Positions 44,592-52,750 of a DNA stretch of 64,000 nucleotides are shown here, in pieces. The stretch spans positions 1 to 64,000 of the forward strand of contig NZ_JALIQP010000004.1 of assembly GCF_023566055.1 (NCBI RefSeq). The letters are read 5' to 3'. The position numbers and the translations under genes were made by a program. Every line of letters begins with the position of its first letter. Within the stretch, counting starts at the first letter, position 1. The stretch comes from Halosolutus amylolyticus. GTDB taxonomy: Archaea; Halobacteriota; Halobacteria; Halobacteriales; Natrialbaceae. The notes beneath the pieces were generated by a model. The model was not told the origin of the DNA, searched no databases, and saw only the letters and a list, made by a program, of their open reading frames with translations.

Positions 44592-46343
44592 ATGGAAGTC
44601 CACGTCGTCGGTGACGACCCGGTGCGCGAGGAGGTCGTCGCCGCCCTCGAAGACGTCGACGTCACCGTTCGAGACGCCAGCCCGACCGATCTCGCAGACG
44701 CCCGGTTCGCGATCGTCAGCGACGTCGCCGGCGCGACGACCTTCGATCGCGCGAACGCGGCCGCCCGATCGGGCTCGACGCCCTGGATCGCCGTCGAAAT
44801 CGGCGGCGTCGGGGGGATCCCGATCGACGCCGTCGACGCCGCAGTCTCCGGGTTCGCTCCCGCGACTGGCTGTTTCGAGTGTCTCTCGGCGCGCATCGCC
44901 TCGACCGTCGACGAACCCGCCGAAACTCCGACGGCCGATCGGAGCACGGCGCGACTCGCCGGGGCCGTCGCGGGCCGGGAGTGCGTCCGCGTCTTCGCCG
45001 GTGAGGGCCGATCGATCGTCGGCCACACGATCGAACTTCCCCACGAGCGTCGCCGCTTCCTCCCGGTTCCGGGCTGTGACTGCGGGCCCGGCGAGCGGGT
45101 GCGATCGCTCGACCTCGACGATGCGGATTCGCTGACCCTCGAGACCGCCGTCGAGCACGCCGAGGCCGCAATCGACGATCGGGTCGGCGTCGTCACCTCG
45201 ATCGGCGAGGTCGAATCGTTCCCCGCGCCGTACTACCTCGCGACGACGGCCGAGACGAGCGGCTTCAGCGACGCGAGCGCGGCGAGCCAGGCGGCCGGCG
45301 TCGACGAGGACTGGAACGCCGCGCTGATGAAAGCCGTCGGCGAGGCCCTGGAACGGTACTGTGCCGGCGTCTACCGCGACGACGACTTCGTGCACGCGAG
45401 CGAGGCCGACCTGGAGAACGCGGTCCCTCCCACCGCGCTCGCCCGGCCGGACGACGCGCCGGAGTACGGGTCGAGCGACGAGCACCGGTGGGTCGAGGGC
45501 GAAGCCCTCGAGACCGGCGAGCGGGTACACCTGCCCGCAGCGGCGGTCCAGTTCCCACAGCCCGGCGATCGACTGGTGCCGGCGATCACGACCGGCCTCG
45601 GTCTCGGCTCCTCGACGGTCGACGCCATCCTGTCGGGACTGACGGAGGTCATCGAGCGGGACGCGACGATGCTCGCGTGGTACTCGACCTTCGAGCCGTT
45701 CGAACTCACCGTCGAGGACGAGCGCTTCGCCGCGCTCGAGCGACGAGCCGCGAGCGAGGGGCTGTCCGTGACGCCGCTGCTGGTCACGCAGGACGTCGAC
45801 GTCCCCGTCGTGGCAGTCGCCGTCCACCGGACCGACGAGGTGGACGACCCCGGCGCGTCGGACGCCTGGCCCGCGTTCGCGGTCGGCTCCGCGGCGGGGC
45901 TCGACGCGACCGCGGCCGCGACGTCGGCGCTCGCGGAAGCGCTACAGAACTGGATGGAACTCAGGAGCCTCGGACCCGACGACGCGGGGGACGCCTCCGG
46001 TGCGATCGGCGAGTACGCCGCCTTCCCCGACCCGGCGCAAGCGTTCGTCGAGACCGATCGCACGGTTCCCGCGGCGAGCGTCGGCCCCGACCCGGTGCCG
46101 ACGGGGCGTGACGCGCTCGAGACGCTCGTCTCGCGGACGACCGAGAACGGGCTGACGCCGTACGCGGCGCGGCTCACCACGCGCGACGTCGAAACGCTCG
46201 GCTTCGAGGCGGTCCGGGTCGTCGTGCCGGGCGCACAGCCGCTGTTCACCGATGAGCCGTTCTTCGGCGAGCGGGCCCAGTCGGTCCCGGACGACCTCGG
46301 GTTCGAACCGCGACTCGATCGGCCGTTCCACCCCTACCCCTGA
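44592..46343 (+). CDS. YcaO-domain protein with N-terminal leader/zinc domain
   Basis: 583 residues from ATG 44592. The first ~170 residues resemble the E1/ocin-ThiF-like partner domain of azoline cyclodehydratases, with zinc-type Cys94/Cys97 (GCFEC) and Cys162/Cys164 (GCDCG). The YcaO ATP-binding part follows with the E-rich motifs KAVGEALERY, GLTEVIERD and ALAEALQNWMEL. The end, RPFHPYP, is Pro-rich like the catalytic tail of cyclodehydratases. YcaO enzymes phosphorylate backbone amides to make azolines, thioamides or amidines. No precursor peptide, dehydrogenase or transporter lies beside it, so the substrate is unknown. Confidence 0.85.
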   Translation: MEVHVVGDDPVREEVVAALEDVDVTVRDASPTDLADARFAIVSDVAGATTFDRANAAARSGSTPWIAVEIGGVGGIPIDAVDAAVSGFAPATGCFECLSARIASTVDEPAETPTADRSTARLAGAVAGRECVRVFAGEGRSIVGHTIELPHERRRFLPVPGCDCGPGERVRSLDLDDADSLTLETAVEHAEAAIDDRVGVVTSIGEVESFPAPYYLATTAETSGFSDASAASQAAGVDEDWNAALMKAVGEALERYCAGVYRDDDFVHASEADLENAVPPTALARPDDAPEYGSSDEHRWVEGEALETGERVHLPAAAVQFPQPGDRLVPAITTGLGLGSSTVDAILSGLTEVIERDATMLAWYSTFEPFELTVEDERFAALERRAASEGLSVTPLLVTQDVDVPVVAVAVHRTDEVDDPGASDAWPAFAVGSAAGLDATAAATSALAEALQNWMELRSLGPDDAGDASGAIGEYAAFPDPAQAFVETDRTVPAASVGPDPVPTGRDALETLVSRTTENGLTPYAARLTTRDVETLGFEAVRVVVPGAQPLFTDEPFFGERAQSVPDDLGFEPRLDRPFHPYP

Positions 46344-46372
46344 GGCTCGACCGGGTGCCGGATCGATCGGAC

Positions 46373-46840
46373 TTACGACGCGTTCTCGTCGCCCGCTCCT
46401 GCTGTCGCGTTCTCGTCGTCCTCCGTCGACACGTTCTCGGCTTCGTCCTCGTCGTAGACGACTTCGAGTTCGACGTCGTCGGCGTAGACGGTGATAAACA
46501 CGAGTTGTGCGTCGGGGGAGATCCGGGCGGTGGCGACGGAACTCGACTCCTCGCCCTCGAACCGGATCACGCGGAACCGCTGTTCGAGTTCGTCGAGGTG
46601 TGGCGGATGGACGAGTTCGCCCGATCGAACGGAGTAGTTCTCGTCGTAGGTCTGCCGATCCGTGCCCGTCTCGTAGGCTTCGAGTCGGATGTTCTGTGGC
46701 CGATCGCTCTCGTTGGTGATCTCGATCGGAATGCGCCCCTGAACGCGACCCTGGAACTGGCTCTGGATCCCGTCGAGACAGCCTGCCAGTCCCGCCAGCG
46801 CACCGACGCCGGCGGACTGGAGTACCGTACGGCGATTCAC
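46373..46840 (-). CDS. Tat-exported lipoprotein of unknown function
   Basis: 155 residues. NRRTVLQSAGVGALAGLAGC is a Tat signal with lipobox Cys21. The remainder (RIPIEITNESDRPQNIRLEAYE ...) looks like a single beta-sandwich of ~100 residues and ends in an acidic/Asn tail. No ligand motif. Convergent to the YcaO gene, 29 bases between the stops. Confidence 0.8.
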   Translation of the reverse strand: MNRRTVLQSAGVGALAGLAGCLDGIQSQFQGRVQGRIPIEITNESDRPQNIRLEAYETGTDRQTYDENYSVRSGELVHPPHLDELEQRFRVIRFEGEESSSVATARISPDAQLVFITVYADDVELEVVYDEDEAENVSTEDDENATAGAGDENAS

Positions 46841-46971
46841 GCGCGGGACTCGGGCCCGAACGCACGTAGGCGTTGTCTTTCTCGCCCGATCGATACAACT
46901 TCTCGTCCGTTTGCCCGAGTTTGAGGTTCCGTATCACGTGGGTTTTTACCACGATATGCGAATGATCGCGT

Positions 46972-47451
46972 ATGGAGAAAGTCGCGATCGACGACGTGGA
47001 GATCGAACCGAATCCGATGAAGGTCCACTCGGTCCGTCGCCCGATCTCGAAGGCGCTCGGCTTCACGGACTTCGCGATGAACTACTTCGAACTCGAACCC
47101 GGCGAGTCCTTCTCGGGCGGAATGCACACCCACCACGACCAGGAAGAGGTCTTCTACGTCCAGGAGGGGACGGCGACGTTCGACACCGAGAACGGCGCGG
47201 TCAGCGTCGACGCGGGTGAGGTCGTTCGCTTCGCGCCGGGCGACTTCCAGAAGGGGTACAACGACGGCGACGAGCGGGTCGTCGGCTTCGCGTTCGGCGC
47301 ACCCGGTGCCCAGCACGACTGGGAGGACCTCGAGTCGCTGGTCTACTGCCAGGACTGTGAGGACGAACTCGGACACAGCCTCGCGCTCACCGACGAGGGG
47401 TCGTTCCGACTGACGTGCAACGAGTGCGGGAACTCGTTCACGATGGGCTGA
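46972..47451 (+). CDS. Cupin with C-terminal zinc ribbon
   Basis: 159 residues. The cupin barrel (about 30-112) has the metal motif GGMHTHHDQEEVFYVQEG and the second motif FAPGDFQKGY. A zinc ribbon follows, with CQDC (about 125-128) and CNEC (about 150-153). The combination suggests a metal-bound sensor or binding protein. Substrate unknown. Confidence 0.85.
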   Translation: MEKVAIDDVEIEPNPMKVHSVRRPISKALGFTDFAMNYFELEPGESFSGGMHTHHDQEEVFYVQEGTATFDTENGAVSVDAGEVVRFAPGDFQKGYNDGDERVVGFAFGAPGAQHDWEDLESLVYCQDCEDELGHSLALTDEGSFRLTCNECGNSFTMG

Positions 47452-47475
47452 TCGACGGCCGATCGCGCCGTCGGA

Positions 47476-48978
47476 TCACTCGCCGTCGGGCGAGTAGTTC
47501 GGTGCCTCGTCCGTGATGACGACGTCGTGGGCGTGGCTCTCGGCCTGGCCCGCCGAGGAGACGCGGACGAACTCCGATCGCTCCTTGAACTCGGGGATCG
47601 TCGGCGCGCCGACGTAGCCCATGCCGGACTGCATGCCGCCGGCGAGCTGGTGTAGTTCGGACTTGAGCGTCCCCTTGTACGGGGTGGCGGCCTCGACGCC
47701 CTCGGGGACGTACTCGTCTTCCTCCTCGGGTTCGTCCTTGAGGTACCGATCGCCGTCGCCCGATTTCATCGCACCGACGCTCCCCATACCGCGGTACTGC
47801 TTGTACTTCTTGCCGTTCATCGTGACGACGCGGCCGGGGGCCTCGTCGGTGCCGGCGAAGTACGAACCGAGCATGACCGCGTCCGCGCCGGCGGCGATCG
47901 CCTTGATCGCGTCGCCGGAGTAGCGGATGCCGCCGTCGGCGATCACCGGGATGTCGTGTTCGCTCGCGACGTCGGCGACCTGCGCGACGGCCGTGATCTG
48001 GGGCATCCCCGCGCCGGAGACGATGCGGGTCGTACAGATCGAACCGGGGCCGATCCCGACCTTGATGCCGTCGGCGAAGTCGACCAGATCTTCTGCCGCC
48101 TCGCGGGTGCCGACGTTACCCACGACGACGTCGGCCTCGACGCTGTCCTTGATGTCGCGAGCGCCGTCGATGACGTTCATGTTGTGGGCGTGTGCGGTGT
48201 CGATGAACAGCACGTCCGCACCGGCCTCGTCGGCGGCGGTCGCCCGATCGTGTTCGAACGGGCTGACGGCGACGCCACAGCGGAGGCGGCCCTCCTCGTC
48301 GCGAACGGCCTGCTGGTACTCGCGGCGCTGGAGGATGCCCTGCATCGTGACGAGTCCCACGAGGAGGTTCTCGTCGTCGACGACCGGGACGCGCTCGATC
48401 TTGTGCTCGTACATCAGGTCGAACGCGTCGCGCGGATCGATCTCCTCGGGGGCCGTGATGACCTCGTCGGTCATCGCTTCCGTGACGGGGTCGTCCTCGT
48501 TGACTTCGAGGTGTGGCCGGATGTCGGTGCTCGAGATGATGCCGAGCACTTCGCCGCGCGTGTTGACGACCGGCGCGCCGCCGACGCCCTCGCGGGCCAT
48601 CAGTTCGTCGACCTCGCGAACGGTCATCTCGGGGTCGGCGGTGACGACCGAGTCGAGCGGGATGATGAGTTCGTCGGCGCTCTTGACGCGCCCGATCTCC
48701 TCGACCATCTCGTCGACGTTCATGTTGCGATGGAGGACGCCGAGGCCGCCGTGGCGGGCCATCGCGATCGCCATCTGGCTCTCGGTGACGGTGTCCATCG
48801 CGGCCGAGAGGATCGGGACCGAGACCTCGACGCCTTTCGAGACGTGCGAGGTGAGGTCGGCGTCGTCCGGTTCGACACGGCTCTCCTTTGGCCGAAGAAG
48901 GACGTCGTCGAACGTCAGTGCTTCCGGCACCTGGAGTTTCGAGGAATAGGGCTCGTGCTCAGGAACGTCGTTCGCCAT
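47476..48978 (-). CDS. guaB: Inosine-5'-monophosphate dehydrogenase
   Basis: 500 residues from the Met at 48978. [18 protein letters not shown] begins the TIM barrel. Two CBS domains lie at about 110-225 ([26 protein letters not shown]). [17 protein letters not shown] holds the catalytic Cys, and [10 protein letters not shown] and RYLKDE form the flap. It oxidises IMP to XMP in guanine nucleotide synthesis. Length is normal for the full CBS-containing form. Confidence 0.97.
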   Translation of the reverse strand: MANDVPEHEPYSSKLQVPEALTFDDVLLRPKESRVEPDDADLTSHVSKGVEVSVPILSAAMDTVTESQMAIAMARHGGLGVLHRNMNVDEMVEEIGRVKSADELIIPLDSVVTADPEMTVREVDELMAREGVGGAPVVNTRGEVLGIISSTDIRPHLEVNEDDPVTEAMTDEVITAPEEIDPRDAFDLMYEHKIERVPVVDDENLLVGLVTMQGILQRREYQQAVRDEEGRLRCGVAVSPFEHDRATAADEAGADVLFIDTAHAHNMNVIDGARDIKDSVEADVVVGNVGTREAAEDLVDFADGIKVGIGPGSICTTRIVSGAGMPQITAVAQVADVASEHDIPVIADGGIRYSGDAIKAIAAGADAVMLGSYFAGTDEAPGRVVTMNGKKYKQYRGMGSVGAMKSGDGDRYLKDEPEEEDEYVPEGVEAATPYKGTLKSELHQLAGGMQSGMGYVGAPTIPEFKERSEFVRVSSAGQAESHAHDVVITDEAPNYSPDGE

Positions 48979-49531
48979 GTCAACCGTCCGGACCCGTCGG
49001 CAAAAAGCGTTGCGAGATAGCATCGCCGCCGCACGGCGGACGGGGCCGCCGACGGTGCATTCGATGGGAACTCGCCGCCCCGGCCACGGACGGGGCGTAG
49101 TTCGTCCGCTCGACGCGACGTCCCCCGATCGACGGAGACCGGCCAGGTCCGCTGCCCGTCGGACCGTCGCCCTCACTCGATCGCCCGTCGGGTTGGCGTC
49201 CGTCTACCGCAACGCCAGATTCGTTCACTTTCGTCTGGATTTGCGCCCCATTGGCGGAACATCGACGAGTTATGCAACGGCGTCCCACACAACGTTTATT
49301 GACAATCCGGTCCTCCGTTCGGGTATGCACGCTGTGAGTTGCAGTGATTCCCGGTTCGATGGCCTGACGAGTGTCGACTCTGTCACCGGCATCAATTTCG
49401 GGAAATTTACACTCAAACTCACAGCGCGAGGCCACAACTGGGCGACGAACTGGCTCTCCGGTACCGAGTCAGTCCGGGACTGTCCACCCTATTACCCACT
49501 GGCCTCGGGTCACGGCCATCGACCCTGAGCG
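48979..49531. other. 553-base intergenic region before the DUF5794 gene
   Basis: Holds the guaB upstream region and, further right, GTTTATTGAC at 49291-49300, a TATA candidate. That site lies 25-34 bases before an ATG at 49325 (next entry) or, alternatively, gives the DUF5794 gene a ~200-base leader. No repeat or RNA gene recognised. Confidence 0.5.
49325..49528 (+). CDS. Possible small gene upstream of DUF5794
   Basis: 67 residues beginning MHAVSCSDSRFDGLTSVDSV. In its favour: a TATA-like element at proper leaderless distance and a stop only three bases before the next ATG. Against it: codon choice is less GC-biased at third positions than in neighbouring genes and no domain is seen. It could be a leader ORF or merely untranslated leader. 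Confidence 0.3.
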   Translation: MHAVSCSDSRFDGLTSVDSVTGINFGKFTLKLTARGHNWATNWLSGTESVRDCPPYYPLASGHGHRP

Positions 49532-50527
49532 ATGAGTACGTCTCAACACCCGGTCGCACTCCGTCTCGAGCGGATAGTCGGTGGAAACGCCAGACTGCTG
49601 GCGCTGGTGATGATGCTGCCGCTGATCGACGGCGTCTTCCCGGCGCTGATCCTCGCCGGTGCCGTCGACGACCCCCTGGGCGCGATCCAGGTCGGGCTGT
49701 TGATATTCGGCGGGAGCGCCACCGTCGCCGTCATCCTCGCCGAGATGACCGGAACGCCCCGCGAGCAGGCGGCGGTCGTCCTGCTCGTCGGCATCCCGCT
49801 GATACTGCTCGCGGCCGTCCAGGCCGCCCTCGCACCGGCGATCGAGAGCGTCCTCGACATCGTCATCTTCGAGCGGTTCGCCGCGCTCGTGATCGCCGCG
49901 ATCGCGGCCAAGACCGCCAGCGCCACGATCGGCGAGTACCTCCCGAACCCCGGCGTGATCATCGCACTGGGGCTGGTCGCCAGTCTCGATCCGAACGGTG
50001 CGCAGGTCGTCGTCATGGACGACCCGGCCCTCGTCGCCAACGCGACGCTCGCCGCGGTCGTCGGCGTCATCTTCGCGCTGACGATCGCACTGGCCGGCCC
50101 GTACCTGCGGGAGTACATGGACATCGATCGGTTCCGCTTCGGGAGCGCGGTGGCGCTGGGCCTGCTCCCGCTGTCACTGCTCGGCATGGCCTTCGGACAG
50201 GCCCCGCTTGCCGCCCTGCTCGTCGCGGCCGTCTTCGCGATCGACATCCAGCTCGATCGGAGTGGCGAGGACGACACGGGCGCGGCCAGCATCGTCGCCG
50301 ATGGCTCCTCGACGGCCGACGCCACCGGGATGCCGATCCAGACGATGGGGACCGCACCCGCGGTCGGGACCGGCCCACTGCCGGATGGCGGCTCGGGGGG
50401 CACCGATCGGGACGCGGACGAGCGATCGGGCGACGACAGTGCGGCCGCGGACGCCGACGACGCGGACGACAGCACGTACCCCGGCGACGACTCGACCGAC
50501 ACCGAGGGTCGGGCCCCGTGGCTGTAA
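49532..50527 (+). CDS. DUF5794 family membrane protein
   Basis: 331 residues. Seven or so membrane helices occupy 20-235 (LLALVMMLPLIDGVFPALILAG, MTGTPREQAAVVLLVGIPLILLA, EYLPNPGVIIALGLVASLDPNG). The last ~85 residues are a disordered Asp/Gly/Ser tail. The pattern matches the haloarchaea-specific DUF5794 family. Function unknown. It lies 45 bases upstream of tRNA-Trp. Confidence 0.85.
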   Translation: MSTSQHPVALRLERIVGGNARLLALVMMLPLIDGVFPALILAGAVDDPLGAIQVGLLIFGGSATVAVILAEMTGTPREQAAVVLLVGIPLILLAAVQAALAPAIESVLDIVIFERFAALVIAAIAAKTASATIGEYLPNPGVIIALGLVASLDPNGAQVVVMDDPALVANATLAAVVGVIFALTIALAGPYLREYMDIDRFRFGSAVALGLLPLSLLGMAFGQAPLAALLVAAVFAIDIQLDRSGEDDTGAASIVADGSSTADATGMPIQTMGTAPAVGTGPLPDGGSGGTDRDADERSGDDSAAADADDADDSTYPGDDSTDTEGRAPWL

Positions 50528-50572
50528 CCCGAATCGAAACCACTTTAGGGCGGATCCCCCAAGAGAAATCCG

Positions 50573-50748
50573 AGGGGTCGTGGCCAAGCCAGGCATGGCG
50601 ACTGACTCCAGAGGCACCGCGCCCGGGACGACACTCCAGACTGATATACTGATCGGGCACCTGATCAGTGCTCGTGTGATGACCCTCTGGAGTTCCGAGG
50701 CGCACCGGAGATATCAGTCGATCGGGGGTTCAAATCCCTCCGACCCCA
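50573..50748 (+). tRNA. trnW: tRNA-Trp (CCA) with intron
   Basis: The acceptor arm GGGGTCG (50573-50579) pairs with CGACCCC (50741-50747), discriminator A at 50748, CCA not encoded. D-stem GCCA/TGGC; anticodon stem ACTGA/TCAGT; loop CTCCAGA with anticodon CCA; T-arm with TTCAAAT loop. The intron occupies 50612-50712. A bulge-helix-bulge is formed by CTCC with GGAG and three-base bulges AGA and ATA, which fixes the splice sites. The 3' end of this gene is the probable left border of the provirus. Confidence 0.95.
50612..50712 (+). ncRNA. tRNA-Trp intron, box C/D guide-like
   Basis: The 101-base intron contains GTGATGA, a box C-type motif, and several CTGA box-D candidates. In haloarchaea the tRNA-Trp intron is known to act as a box C/D RNA guiding 2'-O-methylation of its own pre-tRNA. 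The motifs and length here fit that; guide pairing was not traced in full. Confidence 0.7.
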
Positions 50749-50807
50749 TCTGAAATAAAAACCGAGAAGCGACTTCTCTCGGGTCCTCGATACATTCTGA
50801 ATAGGGG

Positions 50808-51047
50808 GTGGTCGGCGTGACGATCGCGCCGTGGCCCCCGGCCGATCCGTCGACGTGCCTCCACTGCGGAGCCCACGTTACCGATCGGTTCCGGCGCGTC
50901 TTCGGTGACGATCGCGATCGTGCTCACCGCTGTGGCGAGTGTGATACCTACGCGCGACTGAGCCGCGGCTCCGCCGCTGGCGTCGACGTCGCGGTCCCGG
51001 ACCCGGAGACGAGTCCCGGTCGTCACGGAGGTGAGGCCGATGCGTGA
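50808..51047 (+). CDS. Small zinc-finger protein, DUF7563-like
   Basis: 79 residues with a GTG start (a second GTG at 50817 is possible). CLHCGAHVTDRFRRVFGDDRDRAHRCGECDTYARL resembles the tiny DUF7563 proteins common in haloarchaeal proviruses: two C-x2-C pairs around a V-T-x-x-F-x-R-V-F core. It is probably an early regulatory or nucleic-acid-binding protein. Its stop overlaps the next start. Confidence 0.7.
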   Translation: MVGVTIAPWPPADPSTCLHCGAHVTDRFRRVFGDDRDRAHRCGECDTYARLSRGSAAGVDVAVPDPETSPGRHGGEADA

Positions 51048-51174
51048 CGGGTCGTTCGTGCCGGCGAGTCGGCTGTACGACGTCGAAACTCGGACGCCCA
51101 TAGCCCATCCGGCCCATCAAGCGACCGACGAGCAGGTTCGTCGTGCGATCGAAAGCCGAGGTGAGGCGGCGTGA
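51040..51174 (+). CDS. Small provirus protein
   Basis: 44 residues from ATG 51040, overlapping the preceding gene by eight bases. RDGSFVPASRLYDVETRTPI then ATDEQVRRAIESRGEAA. No motif recognised. The overlap and codon use support translation. Confidence 0.5.
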   Translation: MRDGSFVPASRLYDVETRTPIAHPAHQATDEQVRRAIESRGEAA

Positions 51175-51205
51175 TCAATGGGAGTTGCCTCGAGAAAACG
51201 GGTGT

Positions 51206-51334
51206 TCAGAAGACGACCTTCCAGACGTGGCCGCAGTCGCTACACTCGAACGTTCGCTGTAATCCCTCTTCGATCACCTCTCGACAACTCTCATCGCAAG
51301 GAGAAAACAGACACTCCGGGCAGGGAACTTCCAT
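51206..51334 (-). CDS. Tiny zinc-ribbon protein on the opposite strand
   Basis: 42 residues: MEVPCPECLFSPCDESCREV then FECSDCGHVWKVVF. The pairs C-P-E-C and C-S-D-C and the H-V-W-K-V end are those of a classic rubredoxin-like zinc ribbon. It lies antisense within the plus-strand early gene series. High motif quality makes it likely real despite its size. Confidence 0.65.
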   Translation of the reverse strand: MEVPCPECLFSPCDESCREVIEEGLQRTFECSDCGHVWKVVF

Positions 51335-51439
51335 CGGAGTAGTCGAGAGGACTCCGACGAAGGTAAGGATCGCGGTACTGCGGTTTGAGCGGTCTCGGCT
51401 GTCGTACGTAACTATCGATCGCGAAGGCGGTGATTCGCG

Positions 51440-51733
51440 ATGAGCCGCGACGATCGTTCAGTAACGATCGACGGTGCTCGAGTCCCGGTCGTTCAGATCG
51501 ATCGGATCGACGGCGACGTGATCGTCTCCATCGACGTCGCGACTGCGGTCCGTGAGGGATTCGAGTTCACGAACATCTGGCAGTGCAAACGCGTCACGGT
51601 GTCGATTTCCGGCCGGGAATTCGCCGCGACAATCACTAATTGTAGCATCGAACACGGTGTTGCGGCGATCGGACTCACGGATTGCGAGCTGTTCGGGTCG
51701 GACACCGATCGCGACGGCGGTGATTCCCGATGA
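51440..51733 (+). CDS. Provirus protein of unknown function
   Basis: 97 residues, beta-rich (VTIDGARVPVVQIDRIDGDVIVSIDVATAV, then KRVTVSISGREFAATITNCSI), ending DTDRDGGDSR with a stop that overlaps the next ATG. The bases around its start (GGCGGTGATTCGCGATGAGC) are nearly repeated around the next gene's start at 51730, suggesting local duplication. No family recognised. Confidence 0.6.
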   Translation: MSRDDRSVTIDGARVPVVQIDRIDGDVIVSIDVATAVREGFEFTNIWQCKRVTVSISGREFAATITNCSIEHGVAAIGLTDCELFGSDTDRDGGDSR

Positions 51734-51849
51734 GCCGTCTCGTCGAATCCGACGAGTGCGAACGCTGCGGCGATCGCGTCGACGCGTTCCGCCGACTGTG
51801 TGCTGACTGTACGCGCGACGTCCGCGATGCGCGGGAGGGTCCGCTATGA
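51730..51849 (+). CDS. Tiny zinc-finger protein
   Basis: 39 residues: CERCGDRVDAFRRLCADCTRDVRDAREGP. Two C-x2-C pairs form a treble-clef or ribbon-like knuckle. ATGA overlaps link it to both the previous and the next gene, so it belongs to the same message. Confidence 0.6.
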   Translation: MSRLVESDECERCGDRVDAFRRLCADCTRDVRDAREGPL

Positions 51850-52367
51850 GTTCGCGGACGTCGGAGCTCGAGAGTCCGAAGGCCAGCGGGGACTTCCTCG
51901 AGGCCGAGGTCGTCCAGGAGGTCGCCGAGCTCGAGTACGTCGGTGACCGGACGGCCACCTGGCACGACGCGCGGACGTCGACGCTCCTGGAGCCGCGTCG
52001 ATCGCTCCCGTTCTTCGGGATCGTTCTGGTCGAACCGGACGTCCCGATCGAGATCAAGGGCTGTCAGATCGAAACCGGCAACGGCGATCGATCGACTCAC
52101 GGTCGGTTCTACGTCAAGCGGGCGGCACACGAGCAGTTGCTCGAGGCCGCGGGGATGTACCTGCTCGTGGTCTACCTGCCGCGGCCGGGACTCCCGCAGA
52201 TCGCCCGTGCGATCGTGCCCGCGACGATCGTCGACGAACTCCTGGCCGGTCGGTGGTACGACGTCGGCGGTGAGCGATCGGAAGAGGAAGTCGCGAAACT
52301 CGCGTGGTCGCACGTGATCGATCCGGCTGGTGTCGATCCTTCGATAACCGTGGGTGATCGTCTGTGA
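51846..52367 (+). CDS. Putative PD-(D/E)XK-type nuclease
   Basis: 173 residues, start overlapping the tiny zinc-finger gene. DVPIEIKGCQIETGNGDRS contains an E-x-K pair on a predicted strand, with HEQLLEAAGMYLLVVYLPRPG as the following helix-strand, the layout of PD-(D/E)XK resolvase/restriction folds. An earlier Glu-containing helix (EAEVVQEVAELEYVG) could supply the first acidic residue. Role may be recombination or genome processing of the virus. Fold assignment is by eye. Confidence 0.55.
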   Translation: MSSRTSELESPKASGDFLEAEVVQEVAELEYVGDRTATWHDARTSTLLEPRRSLPFFGIVLVEPDVPIEIKGCQIETGNGDRSTHGRFYVKRAAHEQLLEAAGMYLLVVYLPRPGLPQIARAIVPATIVDELLAGRWYDVGGERSEEEVAKLAWSHVIDPAGVDPSITVGDRL

Positions 52368-52750
52368 CGATCGGCGATCGTTCCATCGACGGAACTGCTC
52401 ACCGGTCCCCTCAGTATAGTTCGCGAAGAAAGGGGGTGCCTGTACTGGTCGGATACGGTACCATTCAATGGAGTGGCCGAAACGTCTGGGATCCACAGGA
52501 ACAGGATTTAGTACCTATCGGGCGGATCCGTCCATCCTGGTCTTCTCTCGCTGCGTATACTGCTTCACAGCGTTCGCAGATGGCCACGATTCGATTGTGG
52601 TCGCCCAAAGTAGTCCCCTCAAAAAATATCCCTCCATCCAGTGCCATCAACCCCCACCAGAAATCCCGTGTATATCTCTGTCAAGAGAGCTTCTATAGGG
52701 AAGGATCTCTTCTCGCGGAAACTGACCGCAAAGGCGGTGGTCGACCGTGA
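52364..52750 (+). pseudogene. Interrupted provirus ORF
   Basis: An open frame linked by GTGA overlaps to the genes on both sides (start 52364, stop 52748-52750) but without protein-like sequence in its middle, where an antisense zinc-finger gene (52465-52647) with its own TATA box sits. It may be a small operon gene split by insertion of that cassette: the beginning (TIGDRSIDGTAHRS) and the end (ETDRKGGGRP) resemble flanking gene ends. Confidence 0.3.
52465..52647 (-). CDS. Zinc-finger protein, antisense cassette
   Basis: 60 residues from ATG 52647 (a TTG one codon earlier is less likely). ICERCEAVYAAREDQDGRIRPIGTKSCSCGSQTF has a C-x2-C pair and a C-x-C pair forming a zinc ribbon. GTGTATATCT at 52668-52677 gives a minus-strand TATA box about 25 bases before the start. 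It is oriented against the surrounding early genes. Confidence 0.65.
   Translation of the reverse strand: MALDGGIFFEGTTLGDHNRIVAICERCEAVYAAREDQDGRIRPIGTKSCSCGSQTFRPLH

Noticed and set aside
50757..50790. Terminator hairpin (CCGAGAAG...CTTCTCTCGG) after tRNA-Trp
   Set aside because: The stem is imperfect and has no T-run; weak evidence for termination.
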